From Watersipora subatra (lineage: Eukaryota; Bryozoa; Gymnolaemata; Cheilostomatida; Watersiporidae): a DNA stretch of 64,000 bases. Positions 1 to 13,039 of this stretch are shown one piece after another (within the stretch, counting starts at the first letter, position 1; every line of letters begins with the position of its first letter). A program made the translations under genes and the position numbers. The notes beneath the pieces are model-generated. The model had not been told where the DNA came from, did no database searches, and saw only the letters and a program-made list of their open reading frames with translations. The stretch covers positions 50,331,196-50,395,195 of the forward strand of contig NC_088708.1 in the NCBI RefSeq assembly GCF_963576615.1, in the 5' to 3' direction.

Positions 1-2086
1 ATATTCTAGTTAAGTAACGCATGATTCGAGTAGGTAAGTTACCTAATAATGTCTAATGGTATGATTATTATTGGTAATGATGCAAAAAGCAACCAATGAT
101 CAGTGACAAATGTTGTGAAACTGCATACTGATTGGCTTGTATTAAACCAATCAGTTTATTATTCTTAATCATAACATTTATTGTAAGTTTAATAACATTA
201 GTTTTTATTGTTTTAGACAATAAATTACAGTAATCTGTATAATGAAGGTTCTATTATAAAATACCACAGTTAGATTTAACTACAGAATACAGATCATAGT
301 CTCTTTGTAGACAGAAAGTTGTTTATATGAAGTGGTGAAAGGTAATTTATTTAAATTTATTTCATGAAGTAACAAAAAATCGTTATTTATACCAAATCAT
401 GGCTTTTACTATATTATATTGAACTAATGAGTTTTTGTGTAAACTTCAAAGTGAAAAAAACCGAAGAGGCAAAACTTTGTCTAAGTCAGCATTTAAAGCA
501 AGTCAAAACAATTCAATTTTTGCCTACCATTCTCCTTGATTATGATGTAAACTACGCTCAAGGTGGTGTTATTTAATTAAATTTTTTTTTATTGATTAAT
601 TTTTGCCAAATTAATTAGGTTCTCAAGCATGTTTAGAACTAAGTGTCAATTCAGACTGACAGATATCAACTGATTTCCCAAATTTCCTCCACATTTCCTC
701 CACAAATTTCCTCCCAAAAAACTCCTCCACATCTAAGTATGTGTCTACAGAAAATATAATAAATGTGAAAATATTTTCTTACCAAAGGCTTGCAGCAAGT
801 TATTATTATATGTAATTGTGGCTAAAACAAAATTACAAATCAAGAACGTTCATACAATCATTTAAAACTGTTTCAAAAGCTTTATTTGCTCACCAGTTTG
901 TATAATTCCTGACTTGCTTATCACTTAGCACAGCAGGTAATTCTGTGATTTGAAGCACCCTGATTTACTAATGATGCTTTACTATTAATTTAAGTGAGTC
1001 TTGGAAGTAAGAATAAATTTGCTGATAAAAACTAGTCTTAGTGATGGCTTCAACTATATTTAATTAATAAATATTAGTATTTAGTACAATATATCAATTG
1101 AATAAAAATAAATTTCATAGTAACACAAAATATTAAACTTGCATGGCAAAAGTTTTCAGTGCCCCAAAATTTACCTTTGTCAAAAAACTGCAAAAACAAA
1201 CCTTTAAACCAGTTACAACAAAAAGTATTCAAACATCAGAAAGTATTAAACCATATGGTATTCCATATTGCGACAAAGATTATGGCTCAATCACACCATT
1301 TTTGTTACTCTGTACTGTGGTGCAATAAGAAGATTTTATCTTTGTTGCAAATAACAGGATGTGTAAAAGACAAGTATCTCCTTAAAGCCATCTTTAATAC
1401 TTCATCCACCCATACACCCATCATTTATAATCTTTGTTAATAAGACTATCAAGTGACCAGACTCTCTGAGTGTCTGTGATGTCATGAGTGCTAGCCAGCT
1501 CAAGTGACAGGAATGAACCTGTCTACAGTGTGTGACTCATGCTGGTATTATGTATTCCTATACAAACATCTGACAGTGTGAGTGAGAACAGTTAGTGTTT
1601 ATAATCTGTTCCTAATCAGCTGCCAGTTCACTGTTAAACTTTAATCCATGAAAAGTTGCCATGAATCTTGTGGGTGTTTGTGAGTATGTAAACAAAGACC
1701 TCTAAACTGAAACATTAATGCTACTTACCAAAGTTTTTGTGCAGTAATTTTATTATGTCTATACAGCACAGAGGTTTACTAAAAGTTTGTTTCTTATGTG
1801 ACTATAAGATTATGAGCAGTAACAGTTGAAGTGGCCCAGCCTAAGCTATACATCTGCTTATGACAGAATGAATGAAAACTCAAGTAACTTGGATACCTGC
1901 ATTTACTCAGTTAATCATACAAATTACTAGAGATGCAAAACTGATGGTAAAGCTTTCTAGTGCATATACCTTCAGAGCTTAAATGTTTTATATGCAAAAA
2001 TTCTCCGAAGTTGCTATACAATGTTACACACTAGCTGGCAGTTTCACAGACAAAAGTTTATGTAAAAAATTGTCTCGCAATATGTT

Positions 2087-2440
2087 TAAAACAACCCCAA
2101 AAATGTTATATAGTTTATTTTGTATAAAAATGGAAATCCATATAGTTACACCCTTGTATATCATATTTGTTAGTTAACGGAAATCCCAGCCAATTTAAGA
2201 TTAATCACCAGGAGTAAATTGTTAATTAGTTTCATGTGAGTAGTTTTCATGTCCTGAACTATAGTTGCGAACATCATCACAATGGTAAAGTTATGAAAAT
2301 GGCTGGGCACACCTTGAATATGTGGAGTTGAACAAGTAAGAGCCATTATTTATTAGTCTGATATCAATAATATATCAACTGTTGAGATATGTAAATAAAT
2401 ATAATATTTTGTGGAGATAATATCTATAAGTGTTAGACTT
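2087..2440. repeat. Internal dispersed repeat of about 360 bp, first copy in unit 1
   Basis: This segment includes TGTTGAGATATGTAAATAAA and GTGGAGATAATATCTATAAG. It recurs in diverged form at about 4,078-4,440 in the same unit and once in unit 2 at about 10,735-11,090. It has no inverted ends and no coding capacity. I do not recognise a family; it is either an old mobile fragment or a local duplication. Confidence 0.7.
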
Positions 2441-2558
2441 AATCTAATTGGGCACATCATATGGATAACTTTGTTGACTTCAAAACATGTGTGAACTAGA
2501 TAAATTAAAAGAAAGTTGCTCTAAGGTGTTTATTTGGCCTACATATTTTATTTACTAT

Positions 2559-2666
2559 GGCAGTATTAGCAGCATTAGCAGTATTGGCAGCATTAGCAGC
2601 ATTGACAGCATTGACATCACTGACAACATTGGCAGCGTTGGCAGCATTAGCAGTATCGGCCCAATT
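2559..2666. repeat. 9-bp minisatellite (GGCAGCATT type), about 12 copies
   Basis: Twelve nine-base words in a row vary around (G/A)(G/A)CAGCATT, for example GGCAGTATT, AGCAGCATT and GACAGCATT. Because the period is a multiple of three, one frame reads a Ser/Ile/Gly/Asp run, but there is no gene around it. Unit 2 has only about five copies at the same place (11,199-11,243), so the array has changed length since the 8-kb duplication. Confidence 0.85.
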
Positions 2667-3522
2667 GATAAGTTCAATGCCTTAAGATATAAAGTTTTAA
2701 TGAACTGTATTTTATAAACTTGACTCCGTCATTTTAATTAGCTATAGAATTCTGTATGCTGTGAGCCAGTTTAGAAGACACTTGGCTTGTGTTATATACA
2801 GGATGTTGTTATTCAATTCTTTCCTGTAATACTTGTATATTAAAATGTTAAATAGCTAAAATGTTGACAGTCAGTATACCTTGCATCATTACTTGATAGC
2901 AGTTAATGGCGCATTAACAGACTTGCCAACAATTGCTATCATTTTATGTCCAAACCTTGGCAGGTATAAAAACTGGTGAAATGTTAATGATGAGTGTCAG
3001 AAGAAATTTCTAAATAGATAAGCATCAATTATTAGCCGGTAATTTTATGGAAGTTTAGATAACTATTGAAGTGTGTTTAAATGCAAAGGGCTGAGTTGCC
3101 ATTACAGCCTTTGCATTAGTTAACAGATAATAGATAATACTGTGTAACGCTCGTAAATGATTGGTTTGTAGACAGCCAATCATTTGTTTTGTATTCAACA
3201 TCTACTACAACATGAAGTCAAGTATCATTATACGTATCAGTTGTATAGATTAAAGTGAACAATTGAACTGTGTCACACATTTATATAGACTGAGCAAAGC
3301 AAGTCATGAATGTTATAATCCTTCCTCTCAGTAGATCTTAGTCTAAAGTATGCTATGAACCTCTTATTTAGATAAACTGTGTCAACAAGTTATTACACTT
3401 TACAGCAGTATAAACCTCTGGAAACAGAAAAACCAAGTATACTAGTGTGCTGGCAGTCCTGTGCACGGTGAACGATTATCATGTGTAATCAGTATGTGTA
3501 TAGTTATTCCATAAAGTTGGAA

Positions 3523-3610
3523 GGTGGTCCTAAAGTGTAGTTGGTATGATGCTGGGCCGCAAAGCTGAATACTCGAGTTCAATTCCTGTGAGAGACAGTC
3601 TTTTTCTAAC
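3523..3610 (+). pseudogene. tRNA-like segment (tRNA-derived SINE head or tRNA pseudogene), unit 1
   Basis: It carries a box-A-like GTAGTTGGTATGATGC, then about 30 bases later a box-B-like GAGTTCAATTC, and a T-run (GTCTTTTTC) just downstream: the layout of a Pol III unit. The stems do not pair well enough for a working tRNA, and I cannot assign an amino acid. The same segment is kept in unit 2 at 13,040. No SINE tail or target duplication was seen. Confidence 0.4.
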
Positions 3611-4077
3611 GCTTTTTGTTTAACTTTGTACAAACAGATGCACACGGCTTTTACTATAGTAAATCATTTAAAACCTTCTATGGTCAGCTTTGTAGGTAAT
3701 CACATATTAATCCAACTCTTCCACTGCTAGTGACTCTATTCAGCTTGCTAATAAAAATATTATAATATAAATATTATGTTTAAAAGTTGTCTAGTATTTC
3801 TGTTAATTAGTACACTAACAACAAATAAAATGCATGCGTATTTAAACAATTTTTAGTTGTGGGAATTTAAAATTTTGACTTACATAAAACAAAAGTTTTA
3901 TGAAAACCATCCAAACAATTCATACCATATTTTTCCTTCCCAAGGCAATAGCATTTAGGTCAATGTTAGTGTACTTGCTAGAAATTGCAATTTAGCAAAT
4001 AAGATAAACATGTTTGTAAAAAAAGCAATGGGATGCCATATATTTTGCCATACCGATTTGTAATGCAATGTTTTTGA

Positions 4078-4440
4078 AACAAACACAAAAATATAATACA
4101 GTTTATTTTGTAAAAATAAAAGTATTTACAACTTTGCGTATCATCTTTTTCTATCCAAGGAAAAAATCCCAGTCAACCTTACAATTAATCACATGGAGTA
4201 AAATTATTAATTAGTTTTAGGTGAGTATTTTTATTTCCTGCACTATAGTTGTGAACATCATCACACTGGTAAAGTTGTGAAATAGCTGGTACGCCTTGAA
4301 TATGTGAAGTTGAATGAGTAAGAGCCATTATTATTCATCTACTCTCGATAATATGTCAGCAGTTGAGATATGCAAATAAATATAATGTGTTGTGGAGATA
4401 ATATCTATAAGTTTAAGATTAAATTAACATGGGCACAGTA
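4078..4440. repeat. Internal dispersed repeat of about 360 bp, second copy in unit 1
   Basis: This is a diverged copy of 2,087-2,440, ending in GATAATATCTATAAGTTTAA. Unit 2 lacks a copy at the matching place (near 13,510), so it either arrived in unit 1 or was lost from unit 2 after the 8-kb duplication. Confidence 0.65.
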
Positions 4441-5539
4441 TGTGAATGTGCTACCTGAGACTGTTGCCAAGAATGCTGCCTGTATGAGTTGAGTCATGCA
4501 ATGATTATACAGTATTTATACAAATTATCTCTTTAACATACCAATTATTTGGGAATAAAATTTTGGCAGATTCATTTAATGCTAACTGCCCTATATACAT
4601 AGTCTATACATCCTATAGTGTTAGTGTCCACTACTCACCATTGTGAGCTGAATCTCTTGATACTTCTCTCTACTGTTGAACAGTTTATCAGCAAGTTCTT
4701 GTAAATCATTTGAATGGAGATAAAACTCTGTCTCAAGTTATACCTACTCATCGGTGTCAGCATCTTTTAAGTTTAAAAATAAACAAAATGTATAGCTTAC
4801 AATTTTCAAATAGGATATTTGTGAATTTACATGGGACTTTGCTCAAGCAGTTAAAACACAATGGCTTATATAAACTTGTTGAAAAGGCTGTCATATGAAG
4901 AATGCATTCGTATAGATCATTATGTCAGCACCTTCACACCTACACCAACCTTAAAACATTCTATCAAGGCCTTGAATGAGGCTTTTGCTTAAATCACTTG
5001 ATGGTGAGTGAACGTTTAACAAATCACACTTTTTTATTAAAAATTTAAAAATCTGAGTTAATATTAAAATTTAATTTATTTTGACAATGAAATTACTGAC
5101 CATGGTAGGGTAAATTTTTCATGGCCAAAGTTTTTAACTTTGAAGTTTTTGTCTCTAAATAAGCTAAAGACACTACTGCATCCTATAAATATACTGTATT
5201 TAATAGTAATTTGTATTATTTTGCTTTGAGACATCAATATTTCATGCACCTTTAACAATATAAGTAAAATAATTGTAAACGTCTCAGGGAAAAAATAGCA
5301 TCGGCAGTTTAGCGAACCATATTTTATCAGGTTAAATATATTCTTCAAGGTTGTATTCTCTCTAAAACTGGAAATGTTAGGTTTTTATTTCGTTTGACTC
5401 AAGCATATATATGACATTTTAAAACCTATGACAGTTTTCACTTTCCTTATCGCTACGCAGAATGAAATATACTAGATGAATTTCTGTTCTCTGTTTTCAG
5501 GTCTGTTGTGGACGTATGTGTATACACATACGTTGAGAT

Positions 5540-5593
5540 GTAGTTGAGATGTCCATCAGTTATCTATAGATAACTGATGGACATCTCAACTAC
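5540..5593. repeat. Perfect 54-bp palindrome (27-bp arms, no spacer)
   Basis: The left arm starts GTAGTTGAGATGTCC and the right arm is its exact reverse complement, meeting at CTA|TAG (5,566/5,567). Unit 2 contains only the right arm (from 14,421), so the left arm is a copy-specific addition. It would form a cruciform in DNA or a very stable hairpin in RNA. Confidence 0.95.
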
Positions 5594-5817
5594 CTGATCA
5601 GAATATTGTTGAACTACAAATGAGTAGGCCAGTTCTTACTTGACTAGAACTTCAATGCAGAAAGGTAGGATGTCCAATTCACAGATAAAACAAAGAAAAT
5701 AGCTTGCAAAAATACTTGCAAAGCAGTATGAATTCTTAAGAGATTTACAACAATTTCAAATAAAAGTCAAGTCAATGAAATTATTTTATTGACTTGGTGT
5801 AATCCTGTGCAAGTACA
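5567..5817. repeat. 251-bp block identical in units 1 and 2 (copy in unit 1)
   Basis: It matches 14,421-14,671 base for base, while the flanks on both sides differ at about one base in ten and carry indels. It contains a 9-bp-stem hairpin (CAAGTCAAT at 5,768 and ATTGACTTG at 5,788). It has no open frame of note. Confidence 0.9.
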
Positions 5818-6676
5818 ACTAAGTGTGACATTCTATTAATGGCAAATTGTAGATTTTACTAAAATTGGCAGATCATTTAAATTATATTCCTGATGTCTCA
5901 ATAATAAATTTTTTTTACAATATTTGTCTAAGATGTGAACACGTTTACATTACACTTTGCCAAGAGGTTATGTGGCTAAGTAATATTTTTTCAATAATCT
6001 TTCACAGGATCAGATTAGCTGTTCCACTTCAGTTGCTATACCAGCCATCAGTTTCTTTATTGTATCAATATATACTATTTTTTATTAGATGAGTCAGTAG
6101 GTATGTAAACATGTAATATGCCAAAGCTCTCTGAATGCTATTCGATGTAAGTACACTAAGGGGTGTTTCTCAGTTTCATGTAATAATGACTGGTTGGTTG
6201 GAAGTTCCACGAAAGATAGCAACTGAGCTTACAAGCAACAGCAAAGCTATCAATTGAAGTTGCTATATTTAATGAAGTGTTAAGTATGTATGTAATAACA
6301 CTTGCTCACACTGTGTGACACCATCGTGTATTTCATACCAATTGTATACATCATTACATACAAGGGTAAAGTGGAGATTAGCATTATTCAGTTTATATTT
6401 CTGCTCAAATTTTTTAATGAAAATTAATATTGGGCTGACCATTGGTTTTAATAATTGAAACAATATATACAATTTAAAATAAATGAAGTTGAGTCCTTTA
6501 CTATATTTAACATTTAAAATGATTTTCGCTGATGAAACCTTTTTTTCAAAAACTCACCTATTTCATCTATATTTACTTATATTTATTTAAACTACCAGAT
6601 GAGTAAAACCTGCCGAAATCAGAACCAGCACTTTCTGCAAAAAGTAAATAAAATAGCTTACTTCATGCATACGAAT

Positions 6677-6757
6677 ATAGGTAGTCAAATGTAGTGATTT
6701 CTTGACAGTCTTTGTGGTTACCTACATTCCGTTATCATCTGCTTACAAGCATTTGAC
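6677..6757. repeat. 81-bp block identical in units 1 and 2 (copy in unit 1)
   Basis: It is identical to 15,547-15,627. Within it AATGTAG and CTACATT can pair around a 26-27 base loop, and GTCAAATG near the left end pairs with CATTTGAC at the right end, so it could fold as RNA. No family is recognised. Confidence 0.75.
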
Positions 6758-6798
6758 GATTGTTATAGGATTGTCAAATGTAAATGTGAGTTATTGAG

Positions 6799-6831
6799 TT
6801 TCATTATTGAATTCAGCTTTCAATAATGAAA
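6799..6831. repeat. 13-bp-stem hairpin, conserved in both units
   Basis: TTTCATTATTGAA, a 7-base loop, then TTCAATAATGAAA. The same 33 bases occur in unit 2 at 15,669-15,701. The arm is too short and too AT-rich to be called a microRNA precursor. Confidence 0.7.
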
Positions 6832-7073
6832 AGAAATATTTTGTTATTTAAAACTTAATAGTCAAGCCAACTGTGACTAGCATTACGCTTCTGCAGTTTT
6901 TGGAAAATTATGACTACTTTCATTAAGCCATTGTTTCAAATCATATAACGACTGCCTAGGTAACTTCATAAACCGAGGGAAAATCCTGATAAGTTGTCAT
7001 ATATCTTGCCAGTTGAAAGTTATTATTTGTGATCACTGTATACCCTCAAAAGTCACTTCTACAATAACTATAA

Positions 7074-8088
7074 CTAGAAATTCCACTGTCATACAGCCCA
7101 CGACCAAAGTGATATTGGCAAAAAAGAAAGAGTACTGATGGTTGAGAAATGCAATATTAGCAGTCAAATGGCACTGCAGTGCAATAGGATAACTGCAATG
7201 GTAGCTGTAATGTACTGGGTGTGGGTGTTATTATATACAACAAACAGCAATAATGAAAGGAAAAGATTATATGTTTATATCTCTCCCCTGCAATAGGAGA
7301 AATGCAATATTGGCCAATATTAGAAGTAAAATGCACTGATATTATTAGAATAACCAATATTATTAATATAGTGATAATATAAAACCAATCCACAATTTTG
7401 TTTATATTTCAAAACGTCATAGCTAACAGTATCAAGAGGTATCAAGAAGAATACCCAAACTTATAATTAAATATCGTAATAATCTCATTAGAATCGTTAG
7501 AAAAAAATATCATCGTCATTTCCTTTACTTTCACTGCTTTGGACATCAGTTAAAATACCAGACTACTCAAAAGTTTCCAAAATGTCAGTTACTTTGAAAT
7601 CAGCAAAAAAGAAACGATTTCTGTGCTTCTATCTTAATTACAGAAACCGTCGCCAATTCGACAATGCTATAGACTGGTGAAATGTGCAAGTTATTTTTTC
7701 GTGAATTGCGCACAACTTAATTGTTCTCTTTTCTGTCGCTCGGCGTTTCGTTTGCCGATGTTAATTTTGATAAAAGTAAGGCTTGGCTAGTTTTAAAACG
7801 ATTTTCGGTCAAATTAATCTGTCTATTTATGTATAATCCGATCAGATCAGGTTAGTTTTAAGATTTTGCGGTAACCTTTCAAAGACTTGGTAACATGTTC
7901 AAATAGGTTTGTATGTGTTTTGTATCATTATTATACTTTAATGAATCTACAAAAAAATGCTTAAATTTGTTGATGAGATTTCGATGCAAGGGTTTCGACA
8001 TTGTTGATGAATAATCTTCGTAAGTTGTGTGCACATGCAATTATCATAGAAACTTTCAAACATTCGCTCCGCTCGTTTGTTCGTGGGA
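7074..8088. other. About 1 kb present only in unit 1
   Basis: Unit 2 joins ACTATAATAAAAAATGATCC directly at 15,938-15,957, whereas unit 1 has about 1,015 bp between the matching flanks. ATAA lies at both edges and could be a short target duplication. I see no terminal inverted repeats and no protein domain; the longest frame is a 78-codon minus-strand ORF that I do not believe. It is either an insertion in unit 1 or a deletion in unit 2. Confidence 0.7.
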
Positions 8089-10734
8089 TAAAAATGATCA
8101 AGAGTGAATACTATACTTTATATTTAACTAAAGCTAATATATGGCCTTGAATATTTATTCATTCTTTGTATCTGATGACACCAGACTCACATGAAGGATT
8201 GAACAAGAGTTACGTTTATGTTATATTCACAAGACTAGCATTGTAATGCAATCATTGCTTCAACAGATCAAACCATATTTAGAATTGGTCTAAATCAGTT
8301 GTACAGCTTCAAACTCTTTTGTGTACTAGTAGACGAACAATCGTTAACCTTCTTATAAAATATAAATATAATCTAGTTTTAATCGGAGGATTGTAAATAG
8401 AGTGAGTCAACAATAAAAACTAGAACTAGTCACTCCTTAAAATTCGGTGAGACAACATTAGAACTAAAAATATTATCATTGGCCATATCCTCCTAAGACA
8501 TAAATGTCTGAAATATAAATGATATAAACATCCTTTCATAAACATCATAAGTATAACTCTTGTTTCATGACACAAGTGCTTCAATATAGGTACCGAAACA
8601 TATAAACATAAACATGGTTATTGATAAATAGGTGGGAGCAGTCCAAGAGCTTCTTTTCTAAAAGAAGCAAATATAGTTACCATAGAAACAGCTTCATTAT
8701 ATAACTGACCTGTATTCTAACTAAGCAAAATATGACTCAAGTAGGTAAGTTACCTAATTATCTTTGATGGTATTATAATTATTGGTAATGATGCGAGCAG
8801 CAACCAATGATCTGTAATAAATGTTGTGAAGTTGAAACCTGATTGGCTTGTATTAAACCAATCAGTTTATTATTCTTAATCTTAACATCTACTGGGAGTT
8901 TAAATTCATTACTCTTTATCATTCCAGACAATAAATTGTAGTAATCTGTATAATGAAGGTTTATGGGATGCAGCAGTTAGATTTAGCTACAAAGTGCAGA
9001 TAATAGTCTGTTTGTAAACAGAAAGTTGTTTATGGGAAGTGAATGCGGAGAAGAATTATTCATTTAAATTTATTTCATGTAGTAAGCAAAATTAGTTATT
9101 TATACTAAGTCAAGGCTTTTACTGTATTATATTGAACTAATGAGTTTTTGTGTGAAATTCAAAGTAAAAATAATTGAAGAGGCAAAATTCTGCCTAGATC
9201 AGCATTTAAACAAGTCAAAACATGTTGACTTTTGCCTATACTTTCCCTTGATTATGATGTAAACTACATTCAAAGTGGTATTATTTGGTTTTGATCAACT
9301 TTTTGTTGATTAGTTTTTACCAAGTTAATCAGCTTCTCAAGCATGTTTAGAACTAAATGTCAACTCAGAGTTTGACAGCTATCAACTGATTTCCCAGACT
9401 ACCTTACTCCTCCACATCTAAGTCTACAGAGTGGCATTTTACTATATCATTTTAAAATGTTTACCCTGTGAAATTATTTTCTTACGAAAGGTTTGCAGCA
9501 AATTATTGTGATATATTGCGACTAAAGAACAATATAACAAACCAAGTACATTTATACCACCATTAAAAACTGTTTCAACAGTTTTATTTGCTCATCAATG
9601 CGCATAATTCCTGACTTACTTCTCACTTAGCACAGCAGGTAATGCCATGATTTGAAGCACCCTGATTTACTAATGATGATTTACTATTCATTTAACTTAG
9701 TCTTAGAAGTAAGAAATAATTTGCTAATAAAAACTAGTCCTAGTGATGACCTCAAATATATTTAGATAACGAATAAATATCATTTTTGTGGTAAAATAGA
9801 TCAATTGAACCGAAATGAATTTTATTTTTTCACAAAATATCAAATGTGCATTGCAAAAAATTTCAGTGTTCCAAAATTTACTTTTGTCAGAAAATGAACA
9901 AAACGAGAAAACAAAATTATTAAACCATTTGGTATTTATTATCACGAAAAAGATTATGGCTCAATCACACCACTTTTGTTATTCTGTATTGTAGTGCAAT
10001 AAGAAGATTTTATCTTCTTTGCAAAAACAGGATGTGTAAAAGACAAGTATTTCCTTAAAGCCATCTTTAATACTTCATCCACCCTTACGCCCATCATTTA
10101 TAAACTTTATTAATCAGGTGACCAGAATCTCTGAGTGTCTGTGATGTCATGAGTAATAGCAGGCTCAACAGTGACAGGAATGAACCAGTCTACAGTTTGT
10201 GACTCATGCTGGTATTGTGTACTCCTATACAAACATCTGACAGTGTGAGTCAGAACAGTTAGTTTTTATAATCTGTTCCTAATCAGCTGCCACTTCAATG
10301 TTAAACTTTGATCCATGAAAATTGGCATAAATCTCATTGGTGTCTGTGATTATTTGAACAAAGACCTCTAAACTGAAACATTAATGATACTTTACTTTGT
10401 TTCGGTGCAGTAATTTTACTATTTCTATACAGTGCAGAGGTTTACTGAAAGTTTGTTTCAGTAAACCTAACCCCTAAGTTCTTTGGCCCAACCTAAGTTA
10501 TATGTCTGTATATGACAGAATGAATGAAAACTCAAGTCACTTATACCTGCATTTACTCAGTTAATCAAGAAAATTATTAAAGGTGCGAAACTGGTGGCAA
10601 AGCTTTCCGGTGCATACCTTTTGAACATACACGTTTTATATGCAAACATTCTCAGAAGTAGCTATACACAGTTACACACTAGCAGGCAGTTTCACACACA
10701 AAGGTTTATGTGAAAATTTGCGACGCAGTATTTT

Positions 10735-11090
10735 TAAAACAACAAAAAACATATAAACTAGTTATTTCAAAAAAATAGAAGTATTTACAACCTTGTGTAT
10801 CATCTTTTTTATTTAAAGGAAAATTTAGTCAGCCTCACAATTAATCGCAAGAAATAAAATTGTTAATTAGTTTTAGGTGAGTATTTTTATTTCCTAAACT
10901 ATAGTTGCGAACATCATTCGCTTCAGGCTTGTAAAATTGTGAAAATGGCTGGGCACACCTTGAATATGTGAAGTTGAACAAGTAAGAGCCATTATTATTC
11001 ATTTGCTATCAATAGTATATCGACTGTTGAGATATGCAAATAAATATAATATTTTGTGGGGATAATATCTATAAGTGTTAGACTTAATGT
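10735..11090. repeat. Internal dispersed repeat of about 360 bp, single copy in unit 2
   Basis: Matches 2,087-2,440 and 4,078-4,440 (for example GTTGAGATATGCAAATAAAT). By position it is the partner of the first copy in unit 1. Confidence 0.65.
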
Positions 11091-11198
11091 ATTTGGGCAC
11101 ATCATATGGATAACTTTGTTGACTTTAAAGCATGTGTGAACCAAAGTAATTGAAAGAAAATTGCTCAAAGCTGTTATTTGGTGTATTTTATTTACTAT

Positions 11199-11243
11199 GG
11201 CAACATTGACAGCATTGACAGCATCGACAGCATTGGCAGAATT
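11199..11243. repeat. 9-bp minisatellite, short allele in unit 2
   Basis: Five nine-base words of the GACAGCATT type, at the same place as the twelve-copy array in unit 1. Confidence 0.8.
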
Positions 11244-11262
11244 GAAAGATTCAATGCCTTAA

Positions 11263-12176
11263 AGGTTGACTTGCAACAAACTTCACATTACAGTTATTTG
11301 GTATCAAAAGATTCACCATGTTTTACTCTGCTGCGTTGTAGGTGCAAAATATGTAGAAATGTGATTACAAGCTCTTAAAAGCTCAAAAACGAACAGTTAA
11401 TCGCCGCCATCACGAAACCGCTGTAGATTGGAATCAGTTTGTTTCTCTGACCGTAGTCAATTCATTTAGTTATTGTTTTGACACGTGATGTTATCACGTG
11501 AATTGAAAGGCCAATAAAAAGCTCAATTTGACACCTCTCGCAGCGCTAGTTTATGACAAACATTTCGGGCTTTACCAAAGAGCCCATATCAAATATAGAT
11601 GCTCGCTATACTTTACAGTTTTGTTTTGGCTTGGTCTAATCGTCTAGTCGTAATCTGATCATGTGAATCATACTTCTTTCCAAACAACGCGAATAATTTC
11701 TGCAGCATTTTTCGACTATCATAAGTGGCCAACAGGCTCCCCATGTTTATCAGAGAAAGATATGCACTCCTTTGAGCTAAGGTTAACAAATTAAACGAAC
11801 TTTCAAAGTAGGTTTTAAGATATCAGCGCTCAAAGTGACATAATTACAATGATAATGAAATAGATGCGTAAGGACAATAGACATGGTTTTATTGAATGTG
11901 TGAAGTATATTTGTGAAAATATTCCGATGAATGAGGTTGCATGAAAGTGTAAACAGAAGCCATCTTGTTCAATTACGTCCCATTTGAGCCGTTTTTATAA
12001 AGAGATTCTAATCTACGGCAGTTTCGTGATGGCGGTGATTGACTGTTTGTTTTTGAGCTTGTAAGAGTTTGTAATCACAATTCCACATATTTTGCACCTA
12101 CAACACAGCAGAGTAAGACATGGTGAATCTTTTGATACCAAATAACAGTAATGTGAATTTTGTTGCAAGTCAACCA
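11263..12176. mobile_element. Non-autonomous DNA transposon (MITE-like) with long inverted ends and TTAA target duplication
   Basis: The ends GGTTGACTTGCAACAAA and TTTGTTGCAAGTCAACC begin imperfect inverted repeats of about 170 bp (including TATTTGGTATCAAAAGATTC on the left arm and its complement on the right). TTAA sits on both sides (11,259-11,262 and 12,177-12,180). Unit 1 has the uninterrupted site GCCTTAAGATATAAAG at about 2,685, which proves an insertion after the 8-kb duplication. There is no transposase frame. TTAA duplication is typical of piggyBac-type elements, but the ends are not the usual piggyBac ends, so the superfamily is open. Confidence 0.85.
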
Positions 12177-13039
12177 TTAAAATATAAAGTTTTGATGAGC
12201 TGTATTTTATAAAATTGACTCCTTCATTTTAATGAACCTACGTTTTGAATTATGTATTCTGTGAGCCAACTTAGACAACACCTGGCTTGAATTATGTACA
12301 GGATGTTGTTATTCAATTCTTTCCTGTAATACGTGTATATCAGGAGATTATCCTTGCTAAAATGTGGATATTCAGTATACCTTGCATCATTACTTGATAG
12401 TAGTTAATGGCTCATTAACAGACTTGCCAACAATTGCTATCATTTTATGTTCAAACTTTGGCAGGTATACAAACTGGTGGAATGTTAATGATGAGTGTCA
12501 GAAGAAATTTCGAAATAGATAAGCATCAATCATTAGCCAGTAATTTGATGAAAGTTTTTATAACTATTGTAGTGTGTTTAAATGCAATGGACTGGGTTGT
12601 AGTTAAAACTTTTGCATTAATTAACAGGAAGAAAATAATACTGCGCAATGCTCGTAACTGATTAGTTGGTAAACTAACAATCAAATCTATACCACAATCA
12701 CATCTGTTTTTTACTCAACACCTACTACAACATGGAGTCAAGTATCATTATACGTATCAGTTGTGTAGATTAAAGTGAACAATTGAACTGTGTCACACAT
12801 TTGTATAGACTGAGCAAAACAAGTCATGAATGCTATAATCCTTCCTCTCAGTAGATTTTAGTCTAAAGTATGCTATGAACTTCTTATTTAGATAAATTGT
12901 ATCAACAAGTTATTACACTTTACAACAGTATAAACCTCTGAAAACACAACAAAATAAACTAGTGTGCTGGCAATCCTGTGCATGGTGAACGATTATCATG
13001 TGTAATCAGTATGTGTATAGTTATTTCAGGAAGTTGGAA

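Larger units (their letters stand above)
2..8712. repeat. Large tandem duplication, copy 1 (8.7 kb, non-coding)
   Basis: The run beginning TATTCTAGTT and GTAGGTAAGTTACCTAA recurs at 8,713/8,741 and again at 16,739/16,773, and the sequence stays collinear in between. Copies 1 and 2 look about 85-90% alike. No open frame exceeds about 90 codons and none is conserved between the copies, so I see no protein gene here. The unit holds a 9-bp minisatellite, a tRNA-like segment, an internal repeat of about 360 bp present twice in this copy, a perfect palindrome and two blocks identical to copy 2; each is listed separately. The remaining stretches (for example 150-2,080, 2,700-3,500 and 8,100-8,700) show only AT-rich unique sequence shared with copy 2. 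Confidence 0.9.

Noticed and set aside
2487-2717. Frame with Ser-Ile-Gly/Asp repeats
   Set aside because: It is the 9-bp minisatellite; unit 2 has far fewer repeats and no matching frame.
3442-3645. Possible working tRNA at 3,523 and 13,040
   Set aside because: Box-like motifs are present, but T-stem and anticodon stem do not pair; kept only as a tRNA-like pseudogene.
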